Assembly (NCBI GenBank): GCA_002310095.1
Contig: DBYH01000020.1
Coordinates: 1 to 49,650 of the forward strand
Source of the DNA: Firmicutes bacterium UBA1191
GTDB lineage: Bacteria > Bacillota > Clostridia > Peptostreptococcales > Anaerovoracaceae
Reading direction: 5' to 3'
DNA length: 49,650 nt
Part shown: positions 41,982-49,650 of the stretch, piece by piece
Layout: the number at the start of each line of letters is the position of its first letter
How positions within the stretch are numbered: position 1 is the stretch's first letter
Made by a program: the position numbers and the translations under genes
The notes under the pieces: model-generated
The model's input: the letters and a program-made list of their open reading frames with translations, nothing else
Told to the model about the DNA's origin: nothing
Databases searched by the model: none

Positions 41982-42150
41982 TTCGTCTTCCTTTCTGCCT
42001 ACTGGGTTTGTCTCCAAACTGGTTCGGTCCTGCCTACTGGGTTGCATCACCAACTTTTTCGGCGACTAAAAGTAACTTCTAGCGTGCTCGCTGCCGGACC
42101 GTCCGGTCCTGCTCACACGAAAAACCCGTGCCGCGTCGCGACACGAAGTA
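41982..42150 (-). promoter_or_regulatory. Structured leader of rplM, possible L13 autoregulatory RNA
   Basis: The leader is about 165 nt. It contains two 13-nt direct repeats (AACCCAGTAGGCA on the minus strand, 41996-42008 and 42031-42043), 35 nt apart, a GTTTG-GAGA-CAAAC hairpin between them (42006-42019) and a CCGGAC/GTCCGG dyad further upstream (about 42105-42117). Known Firmicutes L13 leaders regulate by binding L13. Membership here is inference from place and structure. Confidence 0.4.
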
Positions 42151-42179
42151 AGTATACTCGCAAAAGCCCTTGATGTCAA
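42151..42179 (-). promoter_or_regulatory. Promoter of the rplM-rpsI operon
   Basis: Minus strand TTGACA (42174-42179), 17 bp, TATACT (42151-42156), a near-consensus promoter. Confidence 0.88.
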
Positions 42180-42539
42180 AGGGTTTTTCCAAACGTCGCA
42201 AGACCCAAGAATATACACATAAGCACCAAAATACTTTGTAATTGTGTAGGTTGTCAATACAAAAGGCATAAAGATAAAGAGATGGCAAGTATCACATACA
42301 CAAATTATGCATATAGCCTTTGTTATGTGTATAACTCATCCAATCATTATTAATATCAAGCAAACACCTACACATATAAGGCCGTACAGTATGAAAAAGT
42401 GTATAGTGTTGGGTCGCGGTAAGTTCAAGGTTGACAGCGGAGCGACTTAATGTCATAATTTGTCATATATGGTTATAATTGTTACACGGTTTTCCTGTGC
42501 GTCTGTTTGACGTCCCGTAGTGTTTTTTGGTGTTTAGAT
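42180..42539. other. AT-rich intergenic stretch
   Basis: About 360 bp between the rplM promoter and the next frame. It is clearly more AT-rich than its neighbours and has several imperfect TATGTGTAT/ATACACATA repeats. I see no gene, RNA or terminator in it. Confidence 0.5.
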
Positions 42540-42917
42540 ATGAAGCAGCTGCTTGATCCTGAGGCTTTCAACAAATCATTGACCATGGCCTTTTATTCAG
42601 TTTTTGATGTTGATTCTTCAATTCGAAGAGTTAAGAAAATGATTGCAAACCTTCCCCCGGATAAGTTGTATCACACAAAACGCAACCGCTGGATCTATTT
42701 TTATAAACGCATAGATGGAAAGCAGAAATGCCTTTCCAAATCATCAAAGGAACTGTACCTTCTTGCACGGAAACAATACCTTCTCCTGCAGTTGCAGATT
42801 CTCGAACTTACCGGAAAGCAGGAGGACAACTGCAAGGCCGCCAGGGAAAAACTAATTCTCAGGATTCAGGAACTCATAAATACGTATGCCGCGAGCAACC
42901 TCGATAGAATCTTTTGA
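42540..42917 (+). CDS. Hypothetical protein, probably a truncated gene
   Basis: 125 aa from the ATG at 42540 (MKQLLDPEAFNKSLTMAFYSVFDV); an in-frame TTG at 42507 is less likely. The part VKKMIANLPPDKLYHTKRNRWIYFYKRIDGKQKCLSKSSKELYLLARKQYLLLQLQI resembles, from memory, the first half of clostridial proteins of about 300-350 residues that end in a nuclease-like domain. The stop follows NLDRIF, and nothing convincing continues in other frames before the ATP synthase terminator. There is no ribosome binding site. It stands alone in AT-rich DNA between two housekeeping operons. Confidence 0.45.
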   Translation: MKQLLDPEAFNKSLTMAFYSVFDVDSSIRRVKKMIANLPPDKLYHTKRNRWIYFYKRIDGKQKCLSKSSKELYLLARKQYLLLQLQILELTGKQEDNCKAAREKLILRIQELINTYAASNLDRIF

Positions 42918-43012
42918 ACATGATGCCGACTCACCCGAAAAAATTGCGGAAATACTTCGCCTGGAAGTGTTGCCCCGACTGTGGTTTTAGTATGCCTCCT
43001 AGAACACAGGAC

Positions 43013-43042
43013 ATAAAAAAACGACCCCGCAGGGTCGTTTTT
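43013..43042 (-). terminator. Terminator of the ATP synthase operon
   Basis: AAACGACCC-CGCA-GGGTCGTTT with T-runs on both strands, 11 bp beyond the atpC stop. It can serve both directions. Confidence 0.92.
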
Positions 43043-43052
43043 ATCGATATCT

Positions 43053-43487
43053 TTAGTGCCGTTTGCCGCCTTCGGCGACGTTGGACCTGGTTTCGGCCTT
43101 GGCCAGCATGAGCTTGGCGTTGCGCATCTCGTCCGAATCCTCATCGGCGTCAGGATGCTTGCCGATCCAGTCCTCGACCTTGGCCTTCTCGCTCAGGACG
43201 CGCTCCATGTCGATGTCTTCCGACCACTCGACGGCGTCGGTGTAGATGACGATGCTGTCCTTGACGTCGATAAAACCGCCCGCGACAGCAGCGACCTTGA
43301 ACTCGTTCTTGGCCGCGCCCTTTTCCTGTATCCAAAGCTCGCCTACGTCGAGGAGCTTGCACGCCCAGACGTGGCCCGCCATGAAGCCCTCGTCTCCGTC
43401 AAGAGTAGTGACGATGACGAGTTCGACCTCGCCGCGGTAGAACAGCTTTGATGGTGTTATTACTTCTAATCTTACGCTGTTTGCCAT
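43053..43487 (-). CDS. atpC: ATP synthase F1 subunit epsilon
   Basis: 144 aa. The N-terminal beta-sandwich (VRLEVITPSKLFYRGEVELVIVTTLDGDEGFMAGHVWACKLLDVGELWI) contacts the c-ring. The C-terminal helices (about 90-144) can act as a brake on hydrolysis. It contains a GFMAGH in place of the usual G-x-L-P-G-H motif. Last gene of the atp operon, 35 bp after atpD. Confidence 0.96.
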   Translation of the reverse strand: MANSVRLEVITPSKLFYRGEVELVIVTTLDGDEGFMAGHVWACKLLDVGELWIQEKGAAKNEFKVAAVAGGFIDVKDSIVIYTDAVEWSEDIDMERVLSEKAKVEDWIGKHPDADEDSDEMRNAKLMLAKAETRSNVAEGGKRH

Positions 43488-43521
43488 TTTCTAAACCTTC
43501 CGCATCAACTATGCGAATCAA

Positions 43522-44922
43522 CTAAGCGCTCTGGCTTTTGCTCTTCTCGTACTTCTCAACGACTTCATCGATGCTGCCCGCGAACAGGAACATCTGCTCA
43601 GGAATGTCGTCATGCTGTCCTTCGAGGAGCTCCTTGAAGCTGCGGACAGTCTCCTTGATTGGTACGTACTTTCCTTCCATGCCTGTGAACTGCTCAGCTA
43701 CGCTGAACGGCTGTGACAGGAATCTCTGGATCTTACGGGCGCGGTTAACGATGAGCTTGTCGTCGTCTCCCAGTTCGTCCATACCCAGGATGGCGATGAT
43801 GTCCTGCAGCTCCTTATATCTCTGCAGTACTTCCTGTACTCCACGAGCCGTGTTGTAGTGGTCCTCACCGAGGATCAGCGGATCCATGATTCTGGATGTG
43901 GACTCAAGCGGGTCTACAGCCGGATAGATACCGAGCTCGGTGATCGCTCTGGACAGTACCGTTGTAGCGTCCAGGTGGGCGAACGTTGTTGCCGGCGCCG
44001 GGTCGGTCAGGTCGTCCGCAGGTACGTATATGGCCTGTACGGATGTGATGGAGCCCTTCTTAGTCGAAGTGATTCTCTCCTGCAAAGCGCCCATCTCCGT
44101 TGCCAGTGTCGGCTGGTAACCTACCGCCGAAGGTACACGTCCCAGCAGAGCCGATACTTCGGAACCTGCCTGGGTGAATCTGAAGATGTTGTCTATGAAG
44201 AGCAGTACGTCCTGCTTCTCCTGATCTCTGAAGTACTCAGCCATCGTCAGTCCCGTGAGGCCTACTCTCATTCTGGCTCCAGGCGGCTCGTTCATCTGTC
44301 CGAATACCATGGCCGTCTTCTCTATTACGCCCGACTCGATCATCTCGTAGTACAGGTCGTTTCCTTCTCTTGTTCTCTCGCCTACGCCGGCGAATACTGA
44401 GATGCCGCCGTGCTCTCTGGCGATGTTACTGATCAGCTCCTGAATGAGTACCGTCTTGCCTACGCCGGCTCCTCCGAACAGACCTACCTTACCGCCTCGG
44501 GTGTACGGAGCGATCAGGTCGATAACCTTGATGCCTGTCTCGAATATCTGGGCCGATGTGTCCTGTTCCTCGAAGGCCGGGGCGGCTCTGTGAATCGCTG
44601 CCTTCAGTTCCGTCTCGATGGCAGGCTTGTCGTCGATCGGTTCACCCAGTACGTTGAACATCCTTCCCAGGACTTCCTTACCTACTGATATCGTAATCGG
44701 CGCTCCTGTGTCGACAGCATCCATTCCTCTCTTGAGTCCGTCGGTAGATGAAAGGGCTACGCATCTCGCTACGTCGTCACCCATGTGCTGGGCAACCTCC
44801 GCGACAATGGTCCTCCCTTCAAACTCAATGTTGACTGCGTTCAGCAGTTCCGGCATTTCGTCCTCATTGAACTTTATGTCGATTACAGGTCCGATGATCT
44901 GATGGATTTTTCCCTTGTTCAT
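43522..44922 (-). CDS. atpD: ATP synthase F1 subunit beta
   Basis: 466 aa from the ATG at 44922 (MNKGKIHQIIGPVIDIKF), preferred over an ATG 12 nt upstream because GGAGG lies 6 nt before it. Catalytic subunit: Walker A GGAGVGKTVLIQELI, GERTREGND with the catalytic Glu, Walker B DVLLFIDNIFRFTQAGSEVSALLGR. Sequence and length are normal. Confidence 0.98.
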   Translation of the reverse strand: MNKGKIHQIIGPVIDIKFNEDEMPELLNAVNIEFEGRTIVAEVAQHMGDDVARCVALSSTDGLKRGMDAVDTGAPITISVGKEVLGRMFNVLGEPIDDKPAIETELKAAIHRAAPAFEEQDTSAQIFETGIKVIDLIAPYTRGGKVGLFGGAGVGKTVLIQELISNIAREHGGISVFAGVGERTREGNDLYYEMIESGVIEKTAMVFGQMNEPPGARMRVGLTGLTMAEYFRDQEKQDVLLFIDNIFRFTQAGSEVSALLGRVPSAVGYQPTLATEMGALQERITSTKKGSITSVQAIYVPADDLTDPAPATTFAHLDATTVLSRAITELGIYPAVDPLESTSRIMDPLILGEDHYNTARGVQEVLQRYKELQDIIAILGMDELGDDDKLIVNRARKIQRFLSQPFSVAEQFTGMEGKYVPIKETVRSFKELLEGQHDDIPEQMFLFAGSIDEVVEKYEKSKSQSA

Positions 44923-44940
44923 TTTCGCCTCCATTTTGCC

Positions 44941-45807
44941 TTAGCTCTGTGCCTCAGAACCGGCAACGATTTCTATGATTTCGTCAGTGATTGCCGACTG
45001 ACGCGCCCTGTTGTAGTTCAGGTTCAGGTTGTCCAGCATCTCCCTGGCGTTATCTGTCGCGTTTTCCATGGCCATTCTACGGGCGGCGTGCTCGCAGGTG
45101 GCTGACTCAACAACAGCAGAGTAGATTTTAGTTTCAACATATTTGGGAACAAGATAGTTGAATACGGCTTCCACGGAAGGTTCGTATTCGACGAACTTGT
45201 TGACCGTCATGAATTCCGGATCTGTCTCGACCTCGAACGGGAGAATGACTTCGCTCTTGACCTTCTGCTCCATCGTGCTGATGAAGGATGTGTAGATCAG
45301 GATTACTTCATCGATCTCCTTGTTGTCGTACATCTCCAGGATCGGCGCGGACAGTTCCTTCGTCTCGAGGAAGGAGATGCTCTCCGGCGGGGCCAGGTAT
45401 GTGCTGTGCACATTGTAGCCATGCTTCTCGAAGTACTCCTTGCCTTTGCTTCCGACCGCAACTATAACAGGCGGCTCCCAGTCTTTGTCTATCTGAGCCT
45501 GGGCCTCCTTGATGATGTTGCTGTTGAAGCCGCCGCAAAGGCCGCGTCCGCTGGTTACGACGATGTACGCCGTCGTCTTGATCTCTCTGTTTCCTGCCAG
45601 ATATTCCTGAGGAATCTCGGAACCCGAGTTGAACAGCTCTCTTATCGTGTTGGTGATGAAGTGAGAGTTCTCGTTCGTCTTCTCGAAGATCGCCTTGGCT
45701 CTCCTCAGCTTACCTGCAGAAACGAGCTTCATGGAGTTGGTGATTCTCTCTGTGCTGCTTACAGACTTTATTCGCCTTTTGATGTCCTGTATGGACTCTG
45801 TAGCCAT
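44941..45807 (-). CDS. atpG: ATP synthase F1 subunit gamma
   Basis: 288 aa. Central shaft: N-terminal helix IKRRIKSVSSTERITNSMKLVSAGKLRRA and C-terminal helix EHAARRMAMENATDNAREMLDNLNLNYNRARQSAITDEIIEIVAGSEA form the coiled coil. The GRGLCGGFNSNI loop is conserved. GGAGG is 8 nt before ATG. Confidence 0.97.
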   Translation of the reverse strand: MATESIQDIKRRIKSVSSTERITNSMKLVSAGKLRRAKAIFEKTNENSHFITNTIRELFNSGSEIPQEYLAGNREIKTTAYIVVTSGRGLCGGFNSNIIKEAQAQIDKDWEPPVIVAVGSKGKEYFEKHGYNVHSTYLAPPESISFLETKELSAPILEMYDNKEIDEVILIYTSFISTMEQKVKSEVILPFEVETDPEFMTVNKFVEYEPSVEAVFNYLVPKYVETKIYSAVVESATCEHAARRMAMENATDNAREMLDNLNLNYNRARQSAITDEIIEIVAGSEAQS

Positions 45808-45824
45808 AAGTCACACCTCCTCTA

Positions 45825-47414
45825 TCAGCTTTCCTGAGCAGCCTCTTCTGCAGTTTCCTCGAAGGATTCCTCCGCGTCGTCCGGCTGCATGATAGTCACG
45901 CCGATAGCGCGGAGATACTTTTCGTTGAATTTCTCGATCGCGGTCTTGAGGAGTTCCTCAGTTTCCTCGACGATCTTGCCCTCGTTCCTGATGCTGCGTC
46001 CCACCTCAGGATAAGTGGACGCCATGTAGTCGAGGAATTCCGCCTCGTAGTTCTTGACGTTCGCCACTCCAACATCCTCAAGATAGTGGTGGATCGCCGC
46101 GTAGATTATCATTACCTGATTCTCTACAGGCAAAGGCTGGTACTGCGGCTGTTTCAGAACTTCCATGAGGATCTCGCCGTGATCCAGCCTCTTCTTCGTC
46201 TCCGCGTCCAGATCGGATCCGAACTGGGAGAAGGAAGCCAGCTCTCTGTACTGAGCCAGCTCCAGCTTGATGCTCGACGCTACCTGCTTCATGGCCTTGA
46301 TCTGAGCGTTTCCTCCTACTCTGGATACGGAGATACCGGCGTTTACAGCAGGTCTCTGTCCCGAGAAGAACAGCTCGGATTCAAGGTATATCTGTCCGTC
46401 AGTGATTGAAATTACGTTTGTAGGAATGTACGCTGATACGTCTCCTGCCTGTGTCTCGATGATAGGCAGCGCGGTCAGTGAACCGCCGCCCTGGTCGTCT
46501 GACAGCTTCGCCGCTCTCTCGAGGAGTCTCGAATGCAGGTAGAATACGTCGCCAGGGTACGCCTCACGTCCAGGCGGTCTTCTAAGCAAAAGCGACATGG
46601 CTCTGTATGCCACCGCGTGCTTTGAAAGGTCGTCGTAGATGATCAGGGCGTCTCTTCCGTTGTCTCTGAAGTATTCGCCCATGGCGCATCCTGCGTACGG
46701 CGCTATGTACTGGAGCGGCGCGGAGTCTGATGCTGTCGCGCTTACGATGATCGTATAGTCCATCGCTCCCTTGTCTTCAAGTGTCTGTGTCAGCTGAGCT
46801 ACTGTTGACGCTTTCTGTCCGATAGCTACGTAGATGCAGATTACGTCTTCGCCCTTCTGATTGATTATAGTATCAATGGCGATGGCGGTCTTACCTGTCT
46901 GCCTGTCGCCGATGATAAGCTCTCTCTGGCCTCTTCCAATTGGGATCATGGAGTCGATAGCCTTGATTCCTGTCTGCAGAGGCTGGTTAACTGATTTTCT
47001 CAGCAGTACGCCCGGCGCGATAGTCTCGACCGGTCTTCTTTCCTCCGTGTGGATCGGGCCCTTGCCGTCCAGCGGCATTCCCAGGGCGTTTACGACTCTT
47101 CCGACCATACCGTCGCCAACAGGCACCTCTACGACAGCGCCTGTAGGTTTTACGATATCCCCTTCCTTGATGTTTCTGTCAGAGCCGAGGATTACGGCAC
47201 CGACGTTGTCCTCCTCAAGGTTCTGGGCCATTCCGTATGTATCCTCTCCGAACTGCAGCAGCTCGCCCGCCATGCAGTTCTCCAGACCGTATATTCTGGC
47301 GATACCGTCTCCTACCTGAATTACGGTACCGAAATCGGAAACGTCCAGCTGGCTCTTATAGTTCTTTATCTGTTCTTTTATGACCGAACTGATTTCCTCA
47401 GGTCTCAAATTCAT
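45825..47414 (-). CDS. atpA: ATP synthase F1 subunit alpha
   Basis: 529 aa. Non-catalytic nucleotide-binding subunit with Walker A GDRQTGKTAIAIDTI (about 170-184), the ALIIYDDLSKHAVAYRAMSLLLRRPPGREAYPGDVFYLHSRLLERAAKL segment and the arginine finger region SVSRVGGNAQ. The C-terminus has an extra acidic tail (DDAEESFEETAEEAAQES) of about 20 residues. GGAGG is 6 nt before ATG. Confidence 0.98.
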   Translation of the reverse strand: MNLRPEEISSVIKEQIKNYKSQLDVSDFGTVIQVGDGIARIYGLENCMAGELLQFGEDTYGMAQNLEEDNVGAVILGSDRNIKEGDIVKPTGAVVEVPVGDGMVGRVVNALGMPLDGKGPIHTEERRPVETIAPGVLLRKSVNQPLQTGIKAIDSMIPIGRGQRELIIGDRQTGKTAIAIDTIINQKGEDVICIYVAIGQKASTVAQLTQTLEDKGAMDYTIIVSATASDSAPLQYIAPYAGCAMGEYFRDNGRDALIIYDDLSKHAVAYRAMSLLLRRPPGREAYPGDVFYLHSRLLERAAKLSDDQGGGSLTALPIIETQAGDVSAYIPTNVISITDGQIYLESELFFSGQRPAVNAGISVSRVGGNAQIKAMKQVASSIKLELAQYRELASFSQFGSDLDAETKKRLDHGEILMEVLKQPQYQPLPVENQVMIIYAAIHHYLEDVGVANVKNYEAEFLDYMASTYPEVGRSIRNEGKIVEETEELLKTAIEKFNEKYLRAIGVTIMQPDDAEESFEETAEEAAQES

Positions 47415-47425
47415 AACTTTCCTCC

Positions 47426-47965
47426 CTAAGATAGATTCATCTGACTTGCTAATTCGTCAAACTTCTTCCTGTATGACGCGTCAATGATCTTGCCTTCGAC
47501 AAGAATCTTGAACCCCGCCAGCAGGGTGGGATCTAATTCATTTTCCAACTTAACATTCATCTGCAAAAGCTTCGAAGTCTGCTCTTCAAGCTCGGCCATT
47601 CTCTCGTCGGAAAGCTTAACCACTGAATAAACTGTTCCGTAAGAGACGCCTTCTTCTTTCTCAATGAGGCTTTTGTAGACTTTAACAATTCTTCCGAAGT
47701 TCATCGTTCTTCTCTTATCTACGAGTATGTAGAGAAAATTGAGAAGCTCTTCGCAGATTCTGCCCTCGAAGATGTTCTTCAGGACTTCTTTCTTTTCGTC
47801 TGCAGATACTCCAGGATAATTGATGAACTGGTGCAGTTCCGGCTCATCTTCAATGAGCGCGGCAACAGCCTGAGCTTCTTCGAGAATCTGATTCTCTATT
47901 CCTAATTCCCGGGCTGCCTCCACGAGTGCAGTCCCATATGTCAGATCAACTGCTAGTTCTGCCAT
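47426..47965 (-). CDS. atpH: ATP synthase F1 subunit delta
   Basis: 179 aa. It links F1 to the b-subunit stalk. YGTALVEAARELGIENQILEEAQAVAALI at the start and the C-terminal ELDPTLLAGFKILVEGKIIDASYRKKFDEL are typical of the OSCP/delta family. The start overlaps the end of atpF by 13 nt. Confidence 0.95.
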   Translation of the reverse strand: MAELAVDLTYGTALVEAARELGIENQILEEAQAVAALIEDEPELHQFINYPGVSADEKKEVLKNIFEGRICEELLNFLYILVDKRRTMNFGRIVKVYKSLIEKEEGVSYGTVYSVVKLSDERMAELEEQTSKLLQMNVKLENELDPTLLAGFKILVEGKIIDASYRKKFDELASQMNLS

Positions 47966-48465
47966 TTCGCACTCCTTGCATCCTCAATTGCCTGATCGAT
48001 TATGGCGTCCTGTCCGACGCTGTCTATCTCTCTGCCTACTATCTGCTCAGCCGCGAGCATGGCAATGGAAGCGATCTCCTTCCGCATTTCCTCCATGGCC
48101 TGAGCCTTTTCCTGCTCAATGGTCTTTTCGGCCTTTGCGATGATGTCGCTCGCCTGCTTGCGTGCTTCTTCAATGATGATCTGAGCCTGGGCGTCCGCCT
48201 GCTGCTTGGAAGCCTTGATTATCTCGCGGCCTTCCTCCTCGACGTTCGCGATGCGCCTGCTGTAGTTGGCCATCTTCTCGTCGGCCCTCTTGTTCTGGGC
48301 CTCGGCGGCGTCGATGGCGTCCTGAACGGCAGCGGCTCTGTCATCCATGAATTTCTTTATCTTTTCCCAGAAGAACTTCCGAAGTATGAGATACAGGATG
48401 AATACATTACAAAGGATCATCAGTGACGACCAGTTGAATTGAATAAGCCCCTGTGTCATTTCCAT
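47953..48465 (-). CDS. atpF: ATP synthase Fo subunit b
   Basis: 170 aa. One membrane helix (LMILCNVFILYLILRKFFW, about 15-33) followed by a long charged coiled coil that forms the outer stalk. The ATG at 48465 is set by GGAGG 7 nt upstream; a second ATG two codons later is possible. Confidence 0.96.
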   Translation of the reverse strand: MEMTQGLIQFNWSSLMILCNVFILYLILRKFFWEKIKKFMDDRAAAVQDAIDAAEAQNKRADEKMANYSRRIANVEEEGREIIKASKQQADAQAQIIIEEARKQASDIIAKAEKTIEQEKAQAMEEMRKEIASIAMLAAEQIVGREIDSVGQDAIIDQAIEDARSAKWQN

Positions 48466-48511
48466 GGCTGTTCCTCCTTCCTTAAATCACTTGAGCAATA
48501 ACTTCCGCAGT

Positions 48512-48769
48512 CTAAAGAAGTGGATTCGCAAACATAAGCATAATCGCGATTACCAGCGCGAAGATACCTGCCGTCTCTGTAAGCGCTACGCCGATCAGCA
48601 TCAGCTTCAGAAGCGTGCCCTGTGCCTCCGGCTGTCTAGCCGTACTCTCTACTGTCTTACCTGCATTAAAACCGATGCCGATTCCTACGCCGGCCATGGC
48701 TATCATTGCCATTCCTGCTCCCAGTGATGAGAAAGCAGCGATTAGTTCTGCGCCTGTAAATCCTGTCAT
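48512..48769 (-). CDS. atpE: ATP synthase Fo subunit c
   Basis: 85 aa hairpin of two helices with the polar loop ARQPEAQG at 44-51. The ion-binding carboxylate is Glu65 in ALTETAGIF. In the Na+-binding type of Ilyobacter (Gln32, Val63, Glu65, Ser66) the matching residues here are Ile32, Leu63, Glu65, Thr66, so the Gln ligand is missing and proton coupling is more likely. GGAGG is 8 nt before ATG. Confidence 0.97.
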   Translation of the reverse strand: MTGFTGAELIAAFSSLGAGMAMIAMAGVGIGIGFNAGKTVESTARQPEAQGTLLKLMLIGVALTETAGIFALVIAIMLMFANPLL

Positions 48770-48874
48770 TTCATTATCCTCCTTAAATCATTTAATACTG
48801 ATTTTGTATCATTTATCACTATCCGCGGTTCCGGGCCAAAGGCAGCCGAAGCGCGGTTTATAGCCTTTGCTTTA

Positions 48875-49609
48875 TTAACTCTCTACCGGATGTCTTCCGT
48901 TGTCGATGAATACCATGGTCAGCATGGTGAATATGTACGCCTGAAGTATCGGCTCGAACATATCGAACCAGAAGTTCAGTATCAGCGGCCAGCCGATCTG
49001 GAAGAATGGTATGATCGATTCCCTTGAGAAGTCCGGATCAGCGAAGACATTGATCAGAGCCGCTGAAGCAGTCTGCAGTCCGCTGTAAACCAGAGACATG
49101 AGAATTACGCCGGCCAGAATATTGCCGAAGAGTCGGCACGCCAGCGTTACCGGGAACATACTGTCACTGATGATGTTCAGCGGCAGCATGAACGGATATG
49201 GTGATGAGAGTTCTTTGATGTAACCCCGGGCTGTCTGCGCTTTGACTGCGTTGTAATGTATCAGAACGAACGTTACAAGAGCCAGCGGGAATGTGCAGTT
49301 GAGGTCAGATGTGGTCGGTCTGATGTCGAGAAGTCCGAGCATGCTTCCCAAGCCCAGAAATACGATCAGGGTCCCGCAGTAAGGAGCGAACTTATCGGAG
49401 ATATCGCCCATTACGTCCTTGACCATCTTGTAGACAAAACCAACGAGCAGTTCTCCCAGGAGCTGGGCTCCGTGAGGGACTGTCTGCATTTTGCGTGTCG
49501 CCAGGAATGCGAATACCAGTATTGCTATGCTGACGATCAGACTCCAGCATACTGTTTCACTGATAGGAACACTGCCGATTCTAAAAATAATCCGTGGTCC
49601 TAATTCCAT
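48875..49609 (-). CDS. atpB: ATP synthase Fo subunit a
   Basis: 244 aa with about five or six helices. The essential Arg is in LACRLFGNILAGVILMSLV, and the end PILQAYIFTMLTMVFI is conserved. GGAGG is 9 nt before ATG. About 105 bp separate it from atpE. Confidence 0.96.
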   Translation of the reverse strand: MELGPRIIFRIGSVPISETVCWSLIVSIAILVFAFLATRKMQTVPHGAQLLGELLVGFVYKMVKDVMGDISDKFAPYCGTLIVFLGLGSMLGLLDIRPTTSDLNCTFPLALVTFVLIHYNAVKAQTARGYIKELSSPYPFMLPLNIISDSMFPVTLACRLFGNILAGVILMSLVYSGLQTASAALINVFADPDFSRESIIPFFQIGWPLILNFWFDMFEPILQAYIFTMLTMVFIDNGRHPVES

Positions 49610-49623
49610 TCGCTGTCACCTCC

Positions 49624-49650
49624 TTAGAGTGTCGGCCAGTCATCCTCATC
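49624..49650 (-). CDS. C-terminal end of the gene before atpB (partial)
   Basis: Only the last eight codons and the stop are inside the window (DEDDWPTL*). Their place suggests AtpI, AtpZ or another protein at the head of the operon. The stop is 14 bp before the atpB ATG and overlaps its ribosome binding site region. Confidence 0.45.
   Translation of the reverse strand, partial: DEDDWPTL

Noticed and set aside
43858..44400. Plus-strand frame opposite atpD
   Set aside because: Antisense shadow of a highly conserved gene.

Overview
The window looks like a chromosomal segment from a Gram-positive anaerobe of the class Clostridia (Bacillota). Evidence: strong AGGAGG-type ribosome binding sites, TTGACA-N17-TATAAT promoters, many rho-independent terminators, lipoproteins and sortase-era surface-protein architecture, YhgE/Pip proteins, PadR/DUF2812, RsgI-type anti-sigma domains and an atpBEFHAGDC operon. 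GC is around 50 percent by eye. The genus cannot be fixed from sequence alone; an Anaerovoracaceae/Eubacteriales-like host is only a guess.

Layout. 1-5265 (-): 5' three quarters or more of a giant secreted surface protein (Thr/Glu/Ala-rich stalk, InlB-type B repeats, MBG/YDG-like repeats), cut by the window edge. 5.6-10 kb (+): feoA-feoB fusion, a broken Bcr/CflA-type MFS transporter and an EamA exporter. 10-14.5 kb (-): two translationally coupled YhgE/Pip membrane proteins. 14.6-16.7 kb (-): a PepSY protein, an ECF sigma factor and an RsgI/PepSY anti-sigma factor in overlapping frames. 16.9-19.5 kb: flavodoxin, a small secreted protein, and a second ECF sigma/DUF4367 anti-sigma pair, flanked by two homologous ~150-bp intergenic repeats. 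19.7-23.6 kb (-): PqqD-like protein, an OPT transporter with an internal deletion, and a secreted transglutaminase/BspA-LRR protein. 23.7-27.5 kb: lipoproteins, a PadR/DUF2812 operon with two perfect operators, and an Ogt-type DNA repair protein. 27.7-31.2 kb (+): an XRE-DNA-binding-domain/acyl-CoA ligase fusion with a thioesterase, then a homocysteine methyltransferase. 31.2-35.1 kb: a phosphate module (PhoB, sensor-less PhoR, Na/Pi transporter with PhoU domain) lying between tRNA-Lys and a 21-nt copy of its 3' end. 35.2-41 kb (-): PBP1A operon with Mrp and DUF169 proteins. 41.1-42 kb (-): rplM-rpsI. 43-49.65 kb (-): the F1Fo ATP synthase operon.

Functional themes are envelope stress and cell-surface remodelling (two ECF systems, Pip proteins, PBP1A, surface proteins), phosphate and iron uptake, and energy conservation. 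The observations I rate highest are: (1) the one-polypeptide fusion of an XRE repressor domain to an AMP-forming acyl-CoA ligase, with a 14-bp perfect inverted repeat in its own promoter; (2) the tRNA-Lys-bounded phosphate island; (3) a fixed-spacing motif (WATAC-N17-GGGGACA) found four times in intergenic regions, two of them directly upstream of genes for exported proteins and three around the second ECF locus.

Two transporters (MFS and OPT) carry internal deletions that also shift the frame. This may be real gene decay or an assembly error, and the raw reads would decide.
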